Shown: positions 9,520-18,322, counted from the first letter of the stretch. The stretch: 45,684 nucleotides of DNA from Propionibacteriaceae bacterium (GCA_031272505.1 JAISTQ010000064.1:1-45684), one strand, 5' to 3'. The notes: a model not told the origin generated them from the sequence alone. Numbers and translations: made by a program.

Positions 9520-11481
9520 ATGACGCACGATTTAGCCGGTGGACTTACTGGATGGGACTTAGAAGGCTTCCACAATGGCGGCGACACCGAATGCTGGAAG
9601 CGGCTCGGCGCGCACGAGGTGGTCGTCCACGATGACGAGCGCGGCGACATCAAAGGGGTGCGCTTCGCGGTGTGGGCGCCGAACGCCAAGCGGGTGCTGG
9701 TCGACGGCGACTTCAACTGGTGGACGGGCGACGAGATGCATCTGGTGCCCGGCTCGGGCGTCTGGGCGCTGTTTGTGGAAGGTTTGGGCACCGGGACGCT
9801 GTACAAGTACAAGATCCTCGGCGCGGACGACCAGTGGCACGAGAAGGTCGATCCGGTGGCCTTCTTCGCCGAGCAGGCCCCGGCGAACTCGTCAATCGTC
9901 TACACCTCCAAGTACGTCTGGGCGGACGACGTTTGGATCGACAAGCGCTCCAAGGGGCATCTGTGGAGCGAGCCGATGAGCATCTATGAGGTGCATCTGC
10001 CCTCGTGGCGGCGCGGCGAGGTCTCCACCTACCTGGAGTTGGCCGAGAAGCTGGTGGAATACGTCAAATGGCAGGGGTTCACCCATGTGGAGTTCATGCC
10101 GGTCACCGAGCATCCGTTCGAGCCGTCTTGGGGCTACCAGGTGACGAACTACTTCGCCCCAATGTCGCGTCTTGGCCGTCCGGACGAGTTCCGCTACCTG
10201 GTGGACAAGCTGCATCAGGCGGGCATCGGCGTCATTCTCGACTGGGTGCCCGGGCACTTCCCGAAAGACGATTGGGCTTTGGGCCGCTTTGACGGCACCG
10301 CCCTCTACGAGCACGCCGATCCGCGCCAGGGAGAGCACAAAGATTGGGGCACCTACATCTTCAACTACGGGCGCAACGAGGTGAAGTCCTTCCTGGTCTC
10401 CAACGGGCTCTATTGGGTCACCGAGTTCCACATCGACGCGCTGCGGGTGGACGCCGTCGCCTCCATGCTCTACCTCGACTATTCGCGCGAACCGGGCCAG
10501 TGGGTGCCGAACCAGTATGGCGGCAACGAAAACCTGGAAGCCATCGATTTCCTGCGCTATGTGAACCGCCACCTCTATGAGCGGGTGCCCGGCGTCACCA
10601 TGATCGCCGAGGAATCCACCTCGTTCGGCGGGGTCACCAAGCCGGTCGACCAGGGCGGGCTGGGGTTCGGCTTCAAGTGGAACATGGGCTGGATGAACGA
10701 TTCGCTGCGCTATCTGGGGTTGGAGCCGATCTACCGGCAGTGGCACCACCACGAGATGACTTTCGCGATGATCTACGCCTATTCGGAGAATTTCATCCTG
10801 CCGATCTCGCACGACGAGGTGGTGCACGGCAAGGGCTCGATGATCAACAAGGTGCCGCAGGACGCCTGGCGGCAGTTCGCCACCTTGCGCGCCTTCTATG
10901 CCTTCATGTGGACTTTCCCCGGCAAGCAATTGCTCTTCATGGGCCAGGAATTCGCGCAACGGCCCGAGTTCAACGAGTCAATCGGCCTGGAGTGGTGGGT
11001 CACCGGGCTCTGGGGCCACCACGGGATGCAGCTTTTGATCAAAGACCTGAACGAGCTGTACCTGGCGCATCCTGCCTTGTGGGAGCTGGATTCCGATCCG
11101 GCGGGCTTCCAGTGGATCAACGCCGACGACGCCGGCGGCAACACCTACTCGTACATCCGCAAGGACGCCAAGGGCGAGGTGCTCGCGGTGGTCGTCAACT
11201 TCTCCTCCGAGCCGTGGACCCGCTACCGCATCGGGCTGCCGTACACCGGCGCCTGGAAAGAGGTGCTGAACACCGACTCCGGCGTCTATGACGGCACTAA
11301 CGCCCACGGCAACCTGGGCCAGATCATCGCCACCGAAGACGGCCTGAACGGCTACCCGGCCTCCGCCACCGTCGTCGTCCCGCCGCTCGGCGCCGTCATC
11401 TTCAAGCACGCCCCCGAAGTCGAAGTCACCCCCGCCGAACTCCTCGGCGTCACCACCCCCGAAGTCGGCCCCGAACACTGA
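9520..11481 (+). CDS. glgB: 1,4-alpha-glucan branching enzyme GlgB
   Basis: GH13 branching enzyme (653 aa) that introduces alpha-1,6 branches into linear alpha-1,4-glucans. The N-terminal CBM48 region (VRFAVWAPNAKRVLVDGDF) is followed by the catalytic barrel: ALRVDAVASML with nucleophile Asp311, MIAEES with Glu364, and ILPISHDEVVHGKGSM with Asp432. It starts 34 nt after glgE with AAAGG upstream of the ATG. In the GlgE pathway, linear glucans made by GlgE are substrates for GlgB, so the pair builds branched glucan while GlgX trims it. The C-terminal tail is Pro/Glu/Val-rich and probably not structured. The gene ends just before a hairpin terminator. Confidence 0.97.
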   Translation: MTHDLAGGLTGWDLEGFHNGGDTECWKRLGAHEVVVHDDERGDIKGVRFAVWAPNAKRVLVDGDFNWWTGDEMHLVPGSGVWALFVEGLGTGTLYKYKILGADDQWHEKVDPVAFFAEQAPANSSIVYTSKYVWADDVWIDKRSKGHLWSEPMSIYEVHLPSWRRGEVSTYLELAEKLVEYVKWQGFTHVEFMPVTEHPFEPSWGYQVTNYFAPMSRLGRPDEFRYLVDKLHQAGIGVILDWVPGHFPKDDWALGRFDGTALYEHADPRQGEHKDWGTYIFNYGRNEVKSFLVSNGLYWVTEFHIDALRVDAVASMLYLDYSREPGQWVPNQYGGNENLEAIDFLRYVNRHLYERVPGVTMIAEESTSFGGVTKPVDQGGLGFGFKWNMGWMNDSLRYLGLEPIYRQWHHHEMTFAMIYAYSENFILPISHDEVVHGKGSMINKVPQDAWRQFATLRAFYAFMWTFPGKQLLFMGQEFAQRPEFNESIGLEWWVTGLWGHHGMQLLIKDLNELYLAHPALWELDSDPAGFQWINADDAGGNTYSYIRKDAKGEVLAVVVNFSSEPWTRYRIGLPYTGAWKEVLNTDSGVYDGTNAHGNLGQIIATEDGLNGYPASATVVVPPLGAVIFKHAPEVEVTPAELLGVTTPEVGPEH

Positions 11482-11500
11482 GTTCCCCATAGCAAGGTGA

Positions 11501-11535
11501 ACGTGGCCCCAGACGCCCAATATCTGAGGCCACGT
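11501..11535. terminator. Bidirectional hairpin between convergent glgB and esterase genes
   Basis: ACGTGGCC (11501-11508) pairs with GGCCACGT (11528-11535); after one mismatch the stem continues as CAGA (11510-11513) with TCTG (11523-11526), leaving a 9-nt loop. It sits between two convergent stop codons (11481 and 11560). There is no T tract on either side, as is common for GC-rich actinobacterial terminators. Confidence 0.7.
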
Positions 11536-11559
11536 CCCCATCTCTACTAAGGGAGCTGA

Positions 11560-14500
11560 CTATTTAACTTTGACCTTTACGGTTGCCGAGGTCTTGGCGG
11601 TGCCGTTCTTGGCGGTCGACTTCGGCAGGTACTTGGCCTTGACCTTGATCGCCTTGGAGTACTTCTTCGGCAGCTGAATCACGGTGTTCTTGTTGATCAC
11701 CTTCACCGTCTTCACCTTCTTGCCGTTCACGTAAACCGCGATCTTGCCCTTGGCGACGCCGCTGGACAACTTCACGGTGACGGTGATCTTCGGCTTCGAC
11801 GCCTTCTTGAAGGCCTTTGCCGTCACCTTCACCGAGGTGGTGGTCACCTTGCTGGCTTTCGGTGTGGTGGGCGGTTCCACTGCCAGCGCGGCGATGGCGG
11901 TGTTGATCGAGGCGATCGCCGCCTGCAATTGGGCCACCGTGGCATTCGGGTCAGCCGCTACCGTCTTGGCCGCGGTGACCGCCGCCGTCAGCGCGCCGAC
12001 CGTGGCCGCGGTGTAGCCGTCCGTCTTGATCGCGTTGGCACCAGCAATCAAAGCCTCCAGGCCCGACTTCGCCTCGGCGATGGCCGCTGCGGTGCTCGGA
12101 TCGGTGCCGGATGCCACGGTGACGCTGTAGGCCTCCGAAGTGGAGGTGTTCAGGTAGTTGTCACCCGAATAGACGGCCACGATTTGCTGCGCGCCCGCCT
12201 GCTCGAAGACCACGTTCACGGTGGCTTTCCCGTCCGCCCCGACAGTGGCTTCGCCGATCTTGGTGCCGGTGGCCGAGCCGAGATAGAACTCGACGGTGCC
12301 GCTCGCGGCCGCGTTCGACGTGGACTTCGGGGTTACCGTCGCGGTGATCGTGGCGGCCGCCCAAGCCTTCGCGCCGGTGACCGCGGTCACTTCGGTGCCG
12401 GTGGCCTTGAAGGCGACGGTGCGCACGAACTCGTTCAGGTTGCCGCGCCAGACATCCCAGCCATGCACGCCCGGACCGCAGTGCGAGACGACGTTCGTCA
12501 ACCCGCCGGCGAGATAGTTGTCGCGCCGGATCGTCCAACGCTCCAAGCCGGAGACGCCCGAGCGGTTGTAATCCGAGATGCCGCAGAGCAACAGGATCGT
12601 GTACGGGCTCTTCATGTTCTCCCACTGCTCAGCCGTCGGCTCCGTGTAGGCGTCCCGCCGGGACCAGATCCCGAAGTAGCCGAACTTGGTGCCGTAGTTC
12701 TGCAGCAGCGCCGTGGAACGCGCCGAACCGGCCGAGTAGCCGGCAAAGGCCCGGTCCGCGGGCAGCGTAGAGACGTTGTAGGCGCTCTCCACCGCCGGGA
12801 TCAGATACTTGACGAAATCGTCAGCATAGCCGGTGGCGTCGCCTGCGATACCCGCATTGTCGGTGGAGACCACGATCATGCCCTGGGTGGCCGCGTCGGC
12901 GATGGCGTTGTCCAACACCACCTGCGCCTGGCCTTGGGAGTACCAGTCGGTGGAGTTGCCGCCCGAACCGTGGGTGATGTACAGCGTCGGATACGGCACT
13001 GCCCGCGCCGGATCGTAGTCAACCGGCAGATAGACGGCCACCAACCGGTAGCCCACGGGGTTTGTCGAATCCGGATCGGCGTACTGCAGCCAGGTCAGCG
13101 TGCCCGCTTCGCTCGGGGCCACCGGGGCGAGGAATTCCTGCCCGGTAGTCGGGAAGGCCGGGTTCTTCGGCACGTAGATCTGGCTCATGGTCTGCGTGGG
13201 CAGGCCGCTGCCAGCCTGGGCGGGCTGGTTCGACCACGGCTCGTTGGCCGGATCGGAATAGCGGGTGCAGCCGGAGGCGCCGGAGACGCAATCATGGGTG
13301 AAGCCGTAGCTGTAGGTGCCCGGCGGCAGTGACATGGTATACGTCCAAATGCCGTCCGCGCCCAGATTCATCGGCACCGAGATCCAGGACTCGTCTGGGC
13401 CCGGAATGTCGCCGACTTCCCAATCGTCGCCGAGCTTGCGCTCGCCGGTGCCAATGCCGGTGATCAGCGTCGGATCGGAGAACGACCATTCGCCGTACAG
13501 GTTGACCTGCGAGACGCCGGACGGCGCCTGATAGCGGAAGGTGGCCTGATAGCCGGTGGGACCATCGCTGGTGAGGGTCACCGCCGGGCCGAGGTTCAAC
13601 GGAGTGGACGGCGTGCGCACGGTGATCTCGATGGCGCCGACGCCCTCGGAGCTGGTGTCCGTGGTGGAGGTCGCCACGATGCCGAACTTGGCGGCGGTCT
13701 CCGAGCGGCTGATGGTGAGCAGGCCGTCAGCGGTGATGGTGGTGCCGGGATTCACGGTGCCGACGATGCTCCAGACCACCGAGCCGTCCGACGGGGTGAA
13801 CTGCTGCGTGGCGCCCTTGTCCACGGTGTAGCCGTAGCGGCCGGTGTAAGGCTGCACATCAACACCCGTCCAGCCTTCGCCGATGACTGGCTGCCAAGCC
13901 CACTTCTCGTGGGTGATCCAGTTGGAGGTGCCCCACGGGATCGCGTAACCAGGAGCGGGTAGCAGGCCCGGATCAGCCTGCACCGGAGTGAGCAACCTGC
14001 CGCCCGAGTACACCTTGGTGAAGGTGATCAGCTCGCCGTCCACCACCTTGTGCTCGGTGCGGTTTGCGCGCGAGGTGACGAACAGGGTGTTGCCGATCAA
14101 CCGGGTGTTGGAATCGGTGGCCCCCGAGGCGTCATATACCTTGGCTTGCGCCGCGCTGGTGGTAAGCGTGCCGTCAGCCGCGTAGTAGACGGTCTGCCCG
14201 CCCACGGTGGCCCGCAACGTGTAGGTGGCCGCCGAGAAGAGCTGGTCGACGCTGGTCAGGTTGGCCAGGCCGTAGAAGCTGTACGCCGTGACGGTGCCGT
14301 CGACGGTGGTGCCGCCGCCGCCCTGCTGCGCCTCGTAGACCCAGACGCTCGCGATGTTGTAGTTCTGCGTCGCCGAGGTCACCGGGGTGCCGGTGAGCAC
14401 GCTGGTGTCCACGCTCACTGTCATGGTGGAATACACCGGGATGAAGGCCCAGTTCACATACTTGATGGCGATCTGGGTCTCCCCGGCCGAACTGTTCACC

Positions 14501-15360
14501 ACGTAATCATCGGAGGCGGTGAGCACCTTGGTGTCGCCATAGGCGGATTTCAGCGTGATGGTGACGTCGCTGGCGGTGACGGCCGAGGCGTTCACGCCGG
14601 TGGGCCAGGTGACGTAGATGTCGTCCACCGTGCGGTCCACGAAGTTCGGCTTGTCAGCGGCCGCGTCGCCGACCCAGGTGAAGATCGGGGCGGCGCCCGG
14701 CGTCGGAGCGGTGGCCTTGGTGGACAGCGATGCGATCACCGGAGTGAGGTTGATGGGCGTCGGGTACAGGCTGATGGCGTCCGAGGTGTAGTTGTATCCG
14801 TACACGTAGACGTGCAGCCGGAAGACCTGGTCGGGAAGCGGGCTGCCGTCGTATTCAATGCCGGAGACCTTCAGGTTGAACCAGTAGTTGCCGTGCCCGT
14901 CGCCGCCGAGGCAGCTCCATTCGCGGCCCGAGTTGGCGTCTGCGGTGGCGTAGTCGTGCGAGTCGATCTGCAGATCCTCGCCGTCAATGGTGTATTCCAG
15001 CGAGCCCGCCGTCCAGGTGGTCGGCAGGCTGGTGGCGGTGAAGATGTACTCGTCGGCGTAGTAGCCGTCACCGTCGACCAGGGTGACGGTGGCGTTTGAC
15101 GAGTCGATCTTGGAGTTGTCGAGGCTCGGATCGCTCAACGTGAAGGTAGCCTTGGAATCTGCGCCGCAGTCCAAATAGAGGCCGTACATCTCCTTCAAAG
15201 TGCTCTTGCCGGTGGTGAACACCGAGCAGTAGAGATCGGAATCGATGCTGAGGGTGGGCGCCGCGTGGGCGGTATCCACAACTGCCAGCGTGGACAGTCC
15301 GAGGATGATGCTCAACGAAGCCAGGATAGGTGTCTTCAGCTTGCGTCTGAAGCTATGCAT
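11560..15360 (-). CDS. Secreted multidomain protein with an esterase (alpha/beta hydrolase) domain
   Basis: The start at 15360 is set by AAAGGAG shortly upstream and by a good signal peptide (residues 1-33: charged MHSFRRKLK, hydrophobic core, cleavage after AHA). An in-frame extension upstream lacks these. The roughly 1266-residue product has beta-rich N-terminal regions, a Big_2-like segment (SDGSVVWSIVG...ADGLLTIS), a CBM48-like domain (VNLYGEW...PPGTYSYGF), and then a putative-esterase domain (LYITHGSGGN; GYSAGS with nucleophile Ser876; GVHGWDVW with the likely catalytic His). These are followed by a Big_3 Ig-like domain, a FIVAR-like helical region and a Lys-rich beta domain. This resembles feruloyl/acetyl-xylan or enterochelin-type esterases. 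No sorting signal is seen; the basic C-terminus may hold it on the wall. The substrate is unknown, though an ester on a dietary or host polysaccharide is plausible. Confidence 0.85.
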   Translation of the reverse strand: MHSFRRKLKTPILASLSIILGLSTLAVVDTAHAAPTLSIDSDLYCSVFTTGKSTLKEMYGLYLDCGADSKATFTLSDPSLDNSKIDSSNATVTLVDGDGYYADEYIFTATSLPTTWTAGSLEYTIDGEDLQIDSHDYATADANSGREWSCLGGDGHGNYWFNLKVSGIEYDGSPLPDQVFRLHVYVYGYNYTSDAISLYPTPINLTPVIASLSTKATAPTPGAAPIFTWVGDAAADKPNFVDRTVDDIYVTWPTGVNASAVTASDVTITLKSAYGDTKVLTASDDYVVNSSAGETQIAIKYVNWAFIPVYSTMTVSVDTSVLTGTPVTSATQNYNIASVWVYEAQQGGGGTTVDGTVTAYSFYGLANLTSVDQLFSAATYTLRATVGGQTVYYAADGTLTTSAAQAKVYDASGATDSNTRLIGNTLFVTSRANRTEHKVVDGELITFTKVYSGGRLLTPVQADPGLLPAPGYAIPWGTSNWITHEKWAWQPVIGEGWTGVDVQPYTGRYGYTVDKGATQQFTPSDGSVVWSIVGTVNPGTTITADGLLTISRSETAAKFGIVATSTTDTSSEGVGAIEITVRTPSTPLNLGPAVTLTSDGPTGYQATFRYQAPSGVSQVNLYGEWSFSDPTLITGIGTGERKLGDDWEVGDIPGPDESWISVPMNLGADGIWTYTMSLPPGTYSYGFTHDCVSGASGCTRYSDPANEPWSNQPAQAGSGLPTQTMSQIYVPKNPAFPTTGQEFLAPVAPSEAGTLTWLQYADPDSTNPVGYRLVAVYLPVDYDPARAVPYPTLYITHGSGGNSTDWYSQGQAQVVLDNAIADAATQGMIVVSTDNAGIAGDATGYADDFVKYLIPAVESAYNVSTLPADRAFAGYSAGSARSTALLQNYGTKFGYFGIWSRRDAYTEPTAEQWENMKSPYTILLLCGISDYNRSGVSGLERWTIRRDNYLAGGLTNVVSHCGPGVHGWDVWRGNLNEFVRTVAFKATGTEVTAVTGAKAWAAATITATVTPKSTSNAAASGTVEFYLGSATGTKIGEATVGADGKATVNVVFEQAGAQQIVAVYSGDNYLNTSTSEAYSVTVASGTDPSTAAAIAEAKSGLEALIAGANAIKTDGYTAATVGALTAAVTAAKTVAADPNATVAQLQAAIASINTAIAALAVEPPTTPKASKVTTTSVKVTAKAFKKASKPKITVTVKLSSGVAKGKIAVYVNGKKVKTVKVINKNTVIQLPKKYSKAIKVKAKYLPKSTAKNGTAKTSATVKVKVK

Positions 15361-15385
15361 TGTTTCTCCTTTGTGAGTATGGGAT

Positions 15386-15402
15386 AGGTACTGGGAGTAC
15401 CT
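15386..15402. promoter_or_regulatory. Palindrome upstream of the esterase gene (possible operator)
   Basis: AGGTACT (15386-15392) and AGTACCT (15396-15402) form a perfect 7-bp inverted repeat around GGG, 26-42 nt upstream of the esterase start codon. The position fits an operator or promoter-proximal site. The adjacent XRE regulator is the obvious candidate protein, but nothing in the sequence proves binding. Confidence 0.4.
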
Positions 15403-15426
15403 GACGGCGCGGGCTGAAGGCATCGT

Positions 15427-15497
15427 CGTTGTCAGCGTCGCCAACGAACGAAAAACTTTCGTTACGCCGTTGGATTCATCATTGCACGTTGTCAACG
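15427..15497. repeat. 11-bp direct repeats and a palindrome in the esterase/regulator intergenic region
   Basis: CGTTGTCAGCG (15427-15437) and CGTTGTCAACG (15487-15497) differ at one base and are exactly 60 bp apart, placing them on the same helix face within about six turns. Between them AACGAAA (15447-15453) and TTTCGTT (15457-15463) form a 7-bp inverted repeat with a 3-nt loop. The second repeat contains TTGACA on the minus strand, but no -10 lies at the matching distance. The set looks like regulator binding sites. Confidence 0.4.
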
Positions 15498-15529
15498 CCC
15501 GGTTGCGCCGGGAAACTGGTACTAGTTTT

Positions 15530-15550
15530 ACTAGCTTTAAGGAAGCTAGT
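15530..15550 (-). terminator. Hairpin at the 3' end of the XRE regulator gene
   Basis: ACTAGCTT (15530-15537) pairs with AAGCTAGT (15543-15550) across a 5-nt loop. The right arm contains the regulator's TAG stop codon (15546-15548), so the hairpin would form at the very end of that transcript. On the minus strand it is followed by AAAAC rather than a T tract. Confidence 0.45.
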
Positions 15551-16385
15551 TATTTGACGTGGCGAGTTGCGCCAATTGCCGCAGGGCCGTTTCGGAGGGA
15601 GAGCCGGGTTCGGGGGTGAACAGGCAGAGCGCGATGCTTTCCGGGGGTTTGGACTTGAACATGTTGAAGAGCAGGTCCAACTCCCCCACCTGCGGATGCC
15701 AGTAGGTGGTTTGCCGCCGGGAATATGGGCGGACGCTTGATTCATCCCAGAGCTGTCGAAACTCGGTTGAGGCCTGGGACAGCTCGGACACCAGCGCGGT
15801 CAATTCTTTGTCGGCGGGCAATTCGCCCATGATCCGCCGCAGGATGCCGACTTTGTCGTTGAAGTGCCGCTCCCACTTCGGGTACATTTCCTTCGCCCGT
15901 TCGTCCAAGAAGGTAAAGCGGAACAAGTTGACCGGAAGCTCATGGGCCTTGAGGGGCCAGAACAATTCCCGTCCCACCGAGTTCAACGCCAACACGTTCA
16001 GACGGCTGTCGGAAAGGTAGGCCGGCAGCGGAAACACACTGTCGAGGACCTGCAGGTAGCTTTGCGGCACCGGCGGAATCTGCGGATGGATCCGCGTGGC
16101 GAAATGCGAATCAAGCTGCCGCAGGTTGTAAAGGTACGACAACTCGGCGTCATCGAGTTCCAGGGCTCTGCCGATGGCGATGAGGACTTGCTCGGAGACG
16201 CCCTCCAGATTCCCCTGCTCAATCTTGGTGTAGTACTCGACGCTCAGGCCGGCCAACTGCGCCACCTCGGAGCGGCGCAGCCCCTTCACCCGCCGCCGCG
16301 GCGCGGCATAGAAGCCTACGTGGGTCGGCGTGATCCGCTCCCGCTTGGCGCGGAGGAACTTCGCGGCTTCGACATTTTGCCCCAT
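15546..16385 (-). CDS. XRE-family transcriptional regulator with MmyB-like ligand-binding domain
   Basis: 279 aa. The N-terminal helix-turn-helix of the HTH_31 type covers roughly residues 8-85 (FLRAKRERITP, GLRRSEVAQLAGLSVEYYTKIEQG, LIAIGRALELDD). It is followed by the MmyB-type PAS-like domain (VFPLPAYLSDSRLNVLALNSVGRELF). Family members are single-domain sensors that often bind fatty-acid-like ligands and regulate an adjacent gene. The next gene on this strand is the secreted esterase, which makes it a candidate target. The start lies 15 nt after the ruvA stop with no Shine-Dalgarno, but a TATCCT -10 element sits exactly 6 nt before the ATG, suggesting its own leaderless transcript. Confidence 0.88.
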   Translation of the reverse strand: MGQNVEAAKFLRAKRERITPTHVGFYAAPRRRVKGLRRSEVAQLAGLSVEYYTKIEQGNLEGVSEQVLIAIGRALELDDAELSYLYNLRQLDSHFATRIHPQIPPVPQSYLQVLDSVFPLPAYLSDSRLNVLALNSVGRELFWPLKAHELPVNLFRFTFLDERAKEMYPKWERHFNDKVGILRRIMGELPADKELTALVSELSQASTEFRQLWDESSVRPYSRRQTTYWHPQVGELDLLFNMFKSKPPESIALCLFTPEPGSPSETALRQLAQLATSNN

Positions 16386-16391
16386 GAAAAA

Positions 16392-16397
16392 AGGATA
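16392..16397 (-). promoter_or_regulatory. Leaderless -10 element for the XRE regulator
   Basis: TATCCT (minus strand), 6 nt before the ATG at 16385. With a purine start at A of ATG the mRNA would be leaderless. The same TANNNT-N6/7-start arrangement recurs at seven other genes here. Confidence 0.5.
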
Positions 16398-16400
16398 GCG

Positions 16401-16991
16401 TCATTTGGCGAGAGCTTGCAGGGCGGCTTTCATCAAGGTGGCGACGCTGGGTTGCGGGGTGGAGTTGGCCAGATCGGCGATGGAATCCATGGCGGCTTCG
16501 GCGTCGCGGGCGGACCAGCCCAGGCCCTCCAGACCGGAGCGGACCTGATCGCGCCAGGTGGCGGGAGCGTCGGCGTGGGCGATGACGGCCAACTCGCCGA
16601 CCTTGTCTTTCAGCTCCAACACCATGCGCTGCGCGCCCTTCTTGCCGACACCGGGGATTTGGGTGAGGCGCATCAGGTTTTCGGTGGCGATGGCGCGTTG
16701 GAACTCCTCGGGGGGCAGCACCGAGACCGCCGCCAGGGCCGTCTTTGGGCCGACACCGGAGACGGACTGCACCAGCTCGAAAAGCTCGCGCTCCTCGGCG
16801 GTGGCGAAGCCGTAGAGCGTCATCGAATCTTCGCGGACGATGAACGAGGTGAAGACGGTGGTGGGCTCGCCCGGACGGGCGGCGGCGGCCGCATTCGGGG
16901 AGGCGAGGACCGCAAAGCCCACTCCCCCGACGTCGATCACCAGGGTGGTGGCGGTGGCGGTCAGGACGGTGCCCGTCAGCTGGACGATCAT
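16401..16991 (-). CDS. ruvA: Holliday junction branch migration protein RuvA
   Basis: 196 aa, the usual length. The N-terminal OB fold (MIVQLTGTVL...VGGVGFAV, FTSFIVREDSMTLYGFAT) is followed by two helix-hairpin-helix motifs (VSGVGPKTALAAVS and IPGVGKKGAQRMVLELKDK) and a C-terminal domain III (about residues 145-196) that would contact RuvB. RuvA binds four-way junctions and loads the RuvB motor. The ATG overlaps the ruvC TGA by 4 nt. ruvB, normally next, is absent: the following gene is the XRE regulator. Confidence 0.96.
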   Translation of the reverse strand: MIVQLTGTVLTATATTLVIDVGGVGFAVLASPNAAAAARPGEPTTVFTSFIVREDSMTLYGFATAEERELFELVQSVSGVGPKTALAAVSVLPPEEFQRAIATENLMRLTQIPGVGKKGAQRMVLELKDKVGELAVIAHADAPATWRDQVRSGLEGLGWSARDAEAAMDSIADLANSTPQPSVATLMKAALQALAK

Positions 16992-17503
16992 CGCTTCACC
17001 TTTTCCATCGCGGCCTCGATGCGATCACTGGCCGCGCCCCGCCAGAAGTGGCAGATCGCCAACGCGACCGCGTCGGCGGCGTCGGCAGGCTGGGGCGGCG
17101 CGTCCAGCTTCAAAATCTTGGCCACCATCTTGCCGATCTGCGACTTGTCCGCCCGGCCGGAACCGGTGATCGCGGCCTTCACCTCCGTCGGCGTGTGCAA
17201 AGTGACCGGCAGCCCGCGTTTGGCGGCGGCTACCATGGCCAGCCCGGCGGCCTGCGCGGTGCCCATCACCGAGATCACGTTCTGATCGGCGTAGACCCGC
17301 TCGATGGCCACCCGATCCGGGTGGTAGCCGTCAAACCATTCGGCCAAGCCCTCCTCGATGCGCAGCAGCCGCTTGGCGTGATCCAGCTCCGCCGGGGTGG
17401 TGATGACGCCGAAGGAGACCAGCTTGGGCATCCGGCCCATGGTACCTTCGATGACGCCGATGCCGCAGCGCGTCAAGCCTGGATCGACGCCGATGACCCG
17501 CAA
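16988..17503 (-). CDS. ruvC: Holliday junction endonuclease RuvC
   Basis: 171 aa. RuvC resolves Holliday junctions by symmetric cleavage. The motif MRVIGVDPGLTRCG carries the first catalytic Asp7, VAIERVYADQN the conserved acidic residue, and the C-terminal DAADAVALAICH the last Asp pair. The start is TTG at 17503, preceded by GAGGAG that overlaps the yebC stop, so translation is probably coupled to yebC. It overlaps ruvA by 4 nt. This yebC-ruvC-ruvA order is usual in actinobacteria. Confidence 0.96.
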   Translation of the reverse strand: MRVIGVDPGLTRCGIGVIEGTMGRMPKLVSFGVITTPAELDHAKRLLRIEEGLAEWFDGYHPDRVAIERVYADQNVISVMGTAQAAGLAMVAAAKRGLPVTLHTPTEVKAAITGSGRADKSQIGKMVAKILKLDAPPQPADAADAVALAICHFWRGAASDRIEAAMEKVKR

Positions 17504-17505
17504 GG

Positions 17506-18273
17506 CTACTCCTCGTCCAACTGCGCGAGGATGTCGTCGGGGATGTCCTCGTTGGAGTAGACGTTCTGCACGTCGTCCAGATCCTCCAGGGCGTCCAGCA
17601 CCTTGAACAGCTTCTCGGCCGTGGTCTTGTCGGTGATCGCCTGGGTGAAGGTGGGGACGAAGCCGACCTCGGCTTCCTCGTAGTCAAATCCGGCCTCCTG
17701 CACGGCCTTGCGCACCTCGACCAGATCGTTCGGCTCGGAGATCACGGTGATCACGTCGCCATCGTCGCGCACATCTTCGGCGCCGGCATCCAGGGTGGCT
17801 TCCAGCACGTCATCCTCGGTGGCAGGCTTGGCCCCGTGGGCCTCGACCTTCACCACGCCCTTGCGGTTGAACAGCCGGGCCACCGAGCCGACATCGGCCA
17901 TCTGGCCGCCATTGCGGGTGACCGCGATGCGCACATCGGAGGCGGAACGGTTCTTGTTGTCGGTGAGGCATTCGATCAGCACGGCGACGCCGCCGGGACC
18001 ATACGCCTCGTAGGCGATCGTCGCCCAATCCGCGCCGCCGGCCTCGGCGCCGGAGGCCCGCTTCACCGCGCGATCGATGTTGTCCGCGGGGACGGAATTC
18101 TTCTTCGCCTTCTGGATGGCGTCATACAGCGTCGGGTTGCCGGCCGGATCGGCGCCGCCCGTGCGCGCCGCGACCTCGATATTTTTGATCAAGCGGGCGA
18201 ACAGTTTGCCGCGCTTGGCGTCAATCGCCGCCTTCTTGTGCTTGGTGGTGGCCCATTTGGAATGACCGCTCAT
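17506..18273 (-). CDS. yebC: YebC/PmpR-family protein
   Basis: 255 aa. The signature [33 protein letters not shown] is spread over the first 33 residues and typical of the family, as are the internal [19 protein letters not shown] and [15 protein letters not shown]. Family members have been described as DNA-binding regulators and, more recently, as factors that relieve ribosome stalling on proline-rich sequences. AGGAAGGAAAGG precedes the ATG and a TATAAG element lies upstream, so this gene has a leader and heads yebC-ruvC-ruvA. Confidence 0.95.
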   Translation of the reverse strand: MSGHSKWATTKHKKAAIDAKRGKLFARLIKNIEVAARTGGADPAGNPTLYDAIQKAKKNSVPADNIDRAVKRASGAEAGGADWATIAYEAYGPGGVAVLIECLTDNKNRSASDVRIAVTRNGGQMADVGSVARLFNRKGVVKVEAHGAKPATEDDVLEATLDAGAEDVRDDGDVITVISEPNDLVEVRKAVQEAGFDYEEAEVGFVPTFTQAITDKTTAEKLFKVLDALEDLDDVQNVYSNEDIPDDILAQLDEE

Positions 18274-18322
18274 GCCTTTCCTTCCTACTTATACCAACTC
18301 CCCAGTCTAGTCGGTATGCCCA

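Noticed and set aside
7086..9812. 908-codon antisense frame opposite glgX-glgE-glgB
   Set aside because: It spans three well-identified genes on the plus strand and encodes no recognisable domain; a by-product of codon bias.
15490..15495. TTGACA (minus strand) as the -35 of the esterase gene
   Set aside because: No -10-like hexamer lies 16-18 bp downstream; the sequence is part of a direct repeat and better read as a possible protein-binding site.
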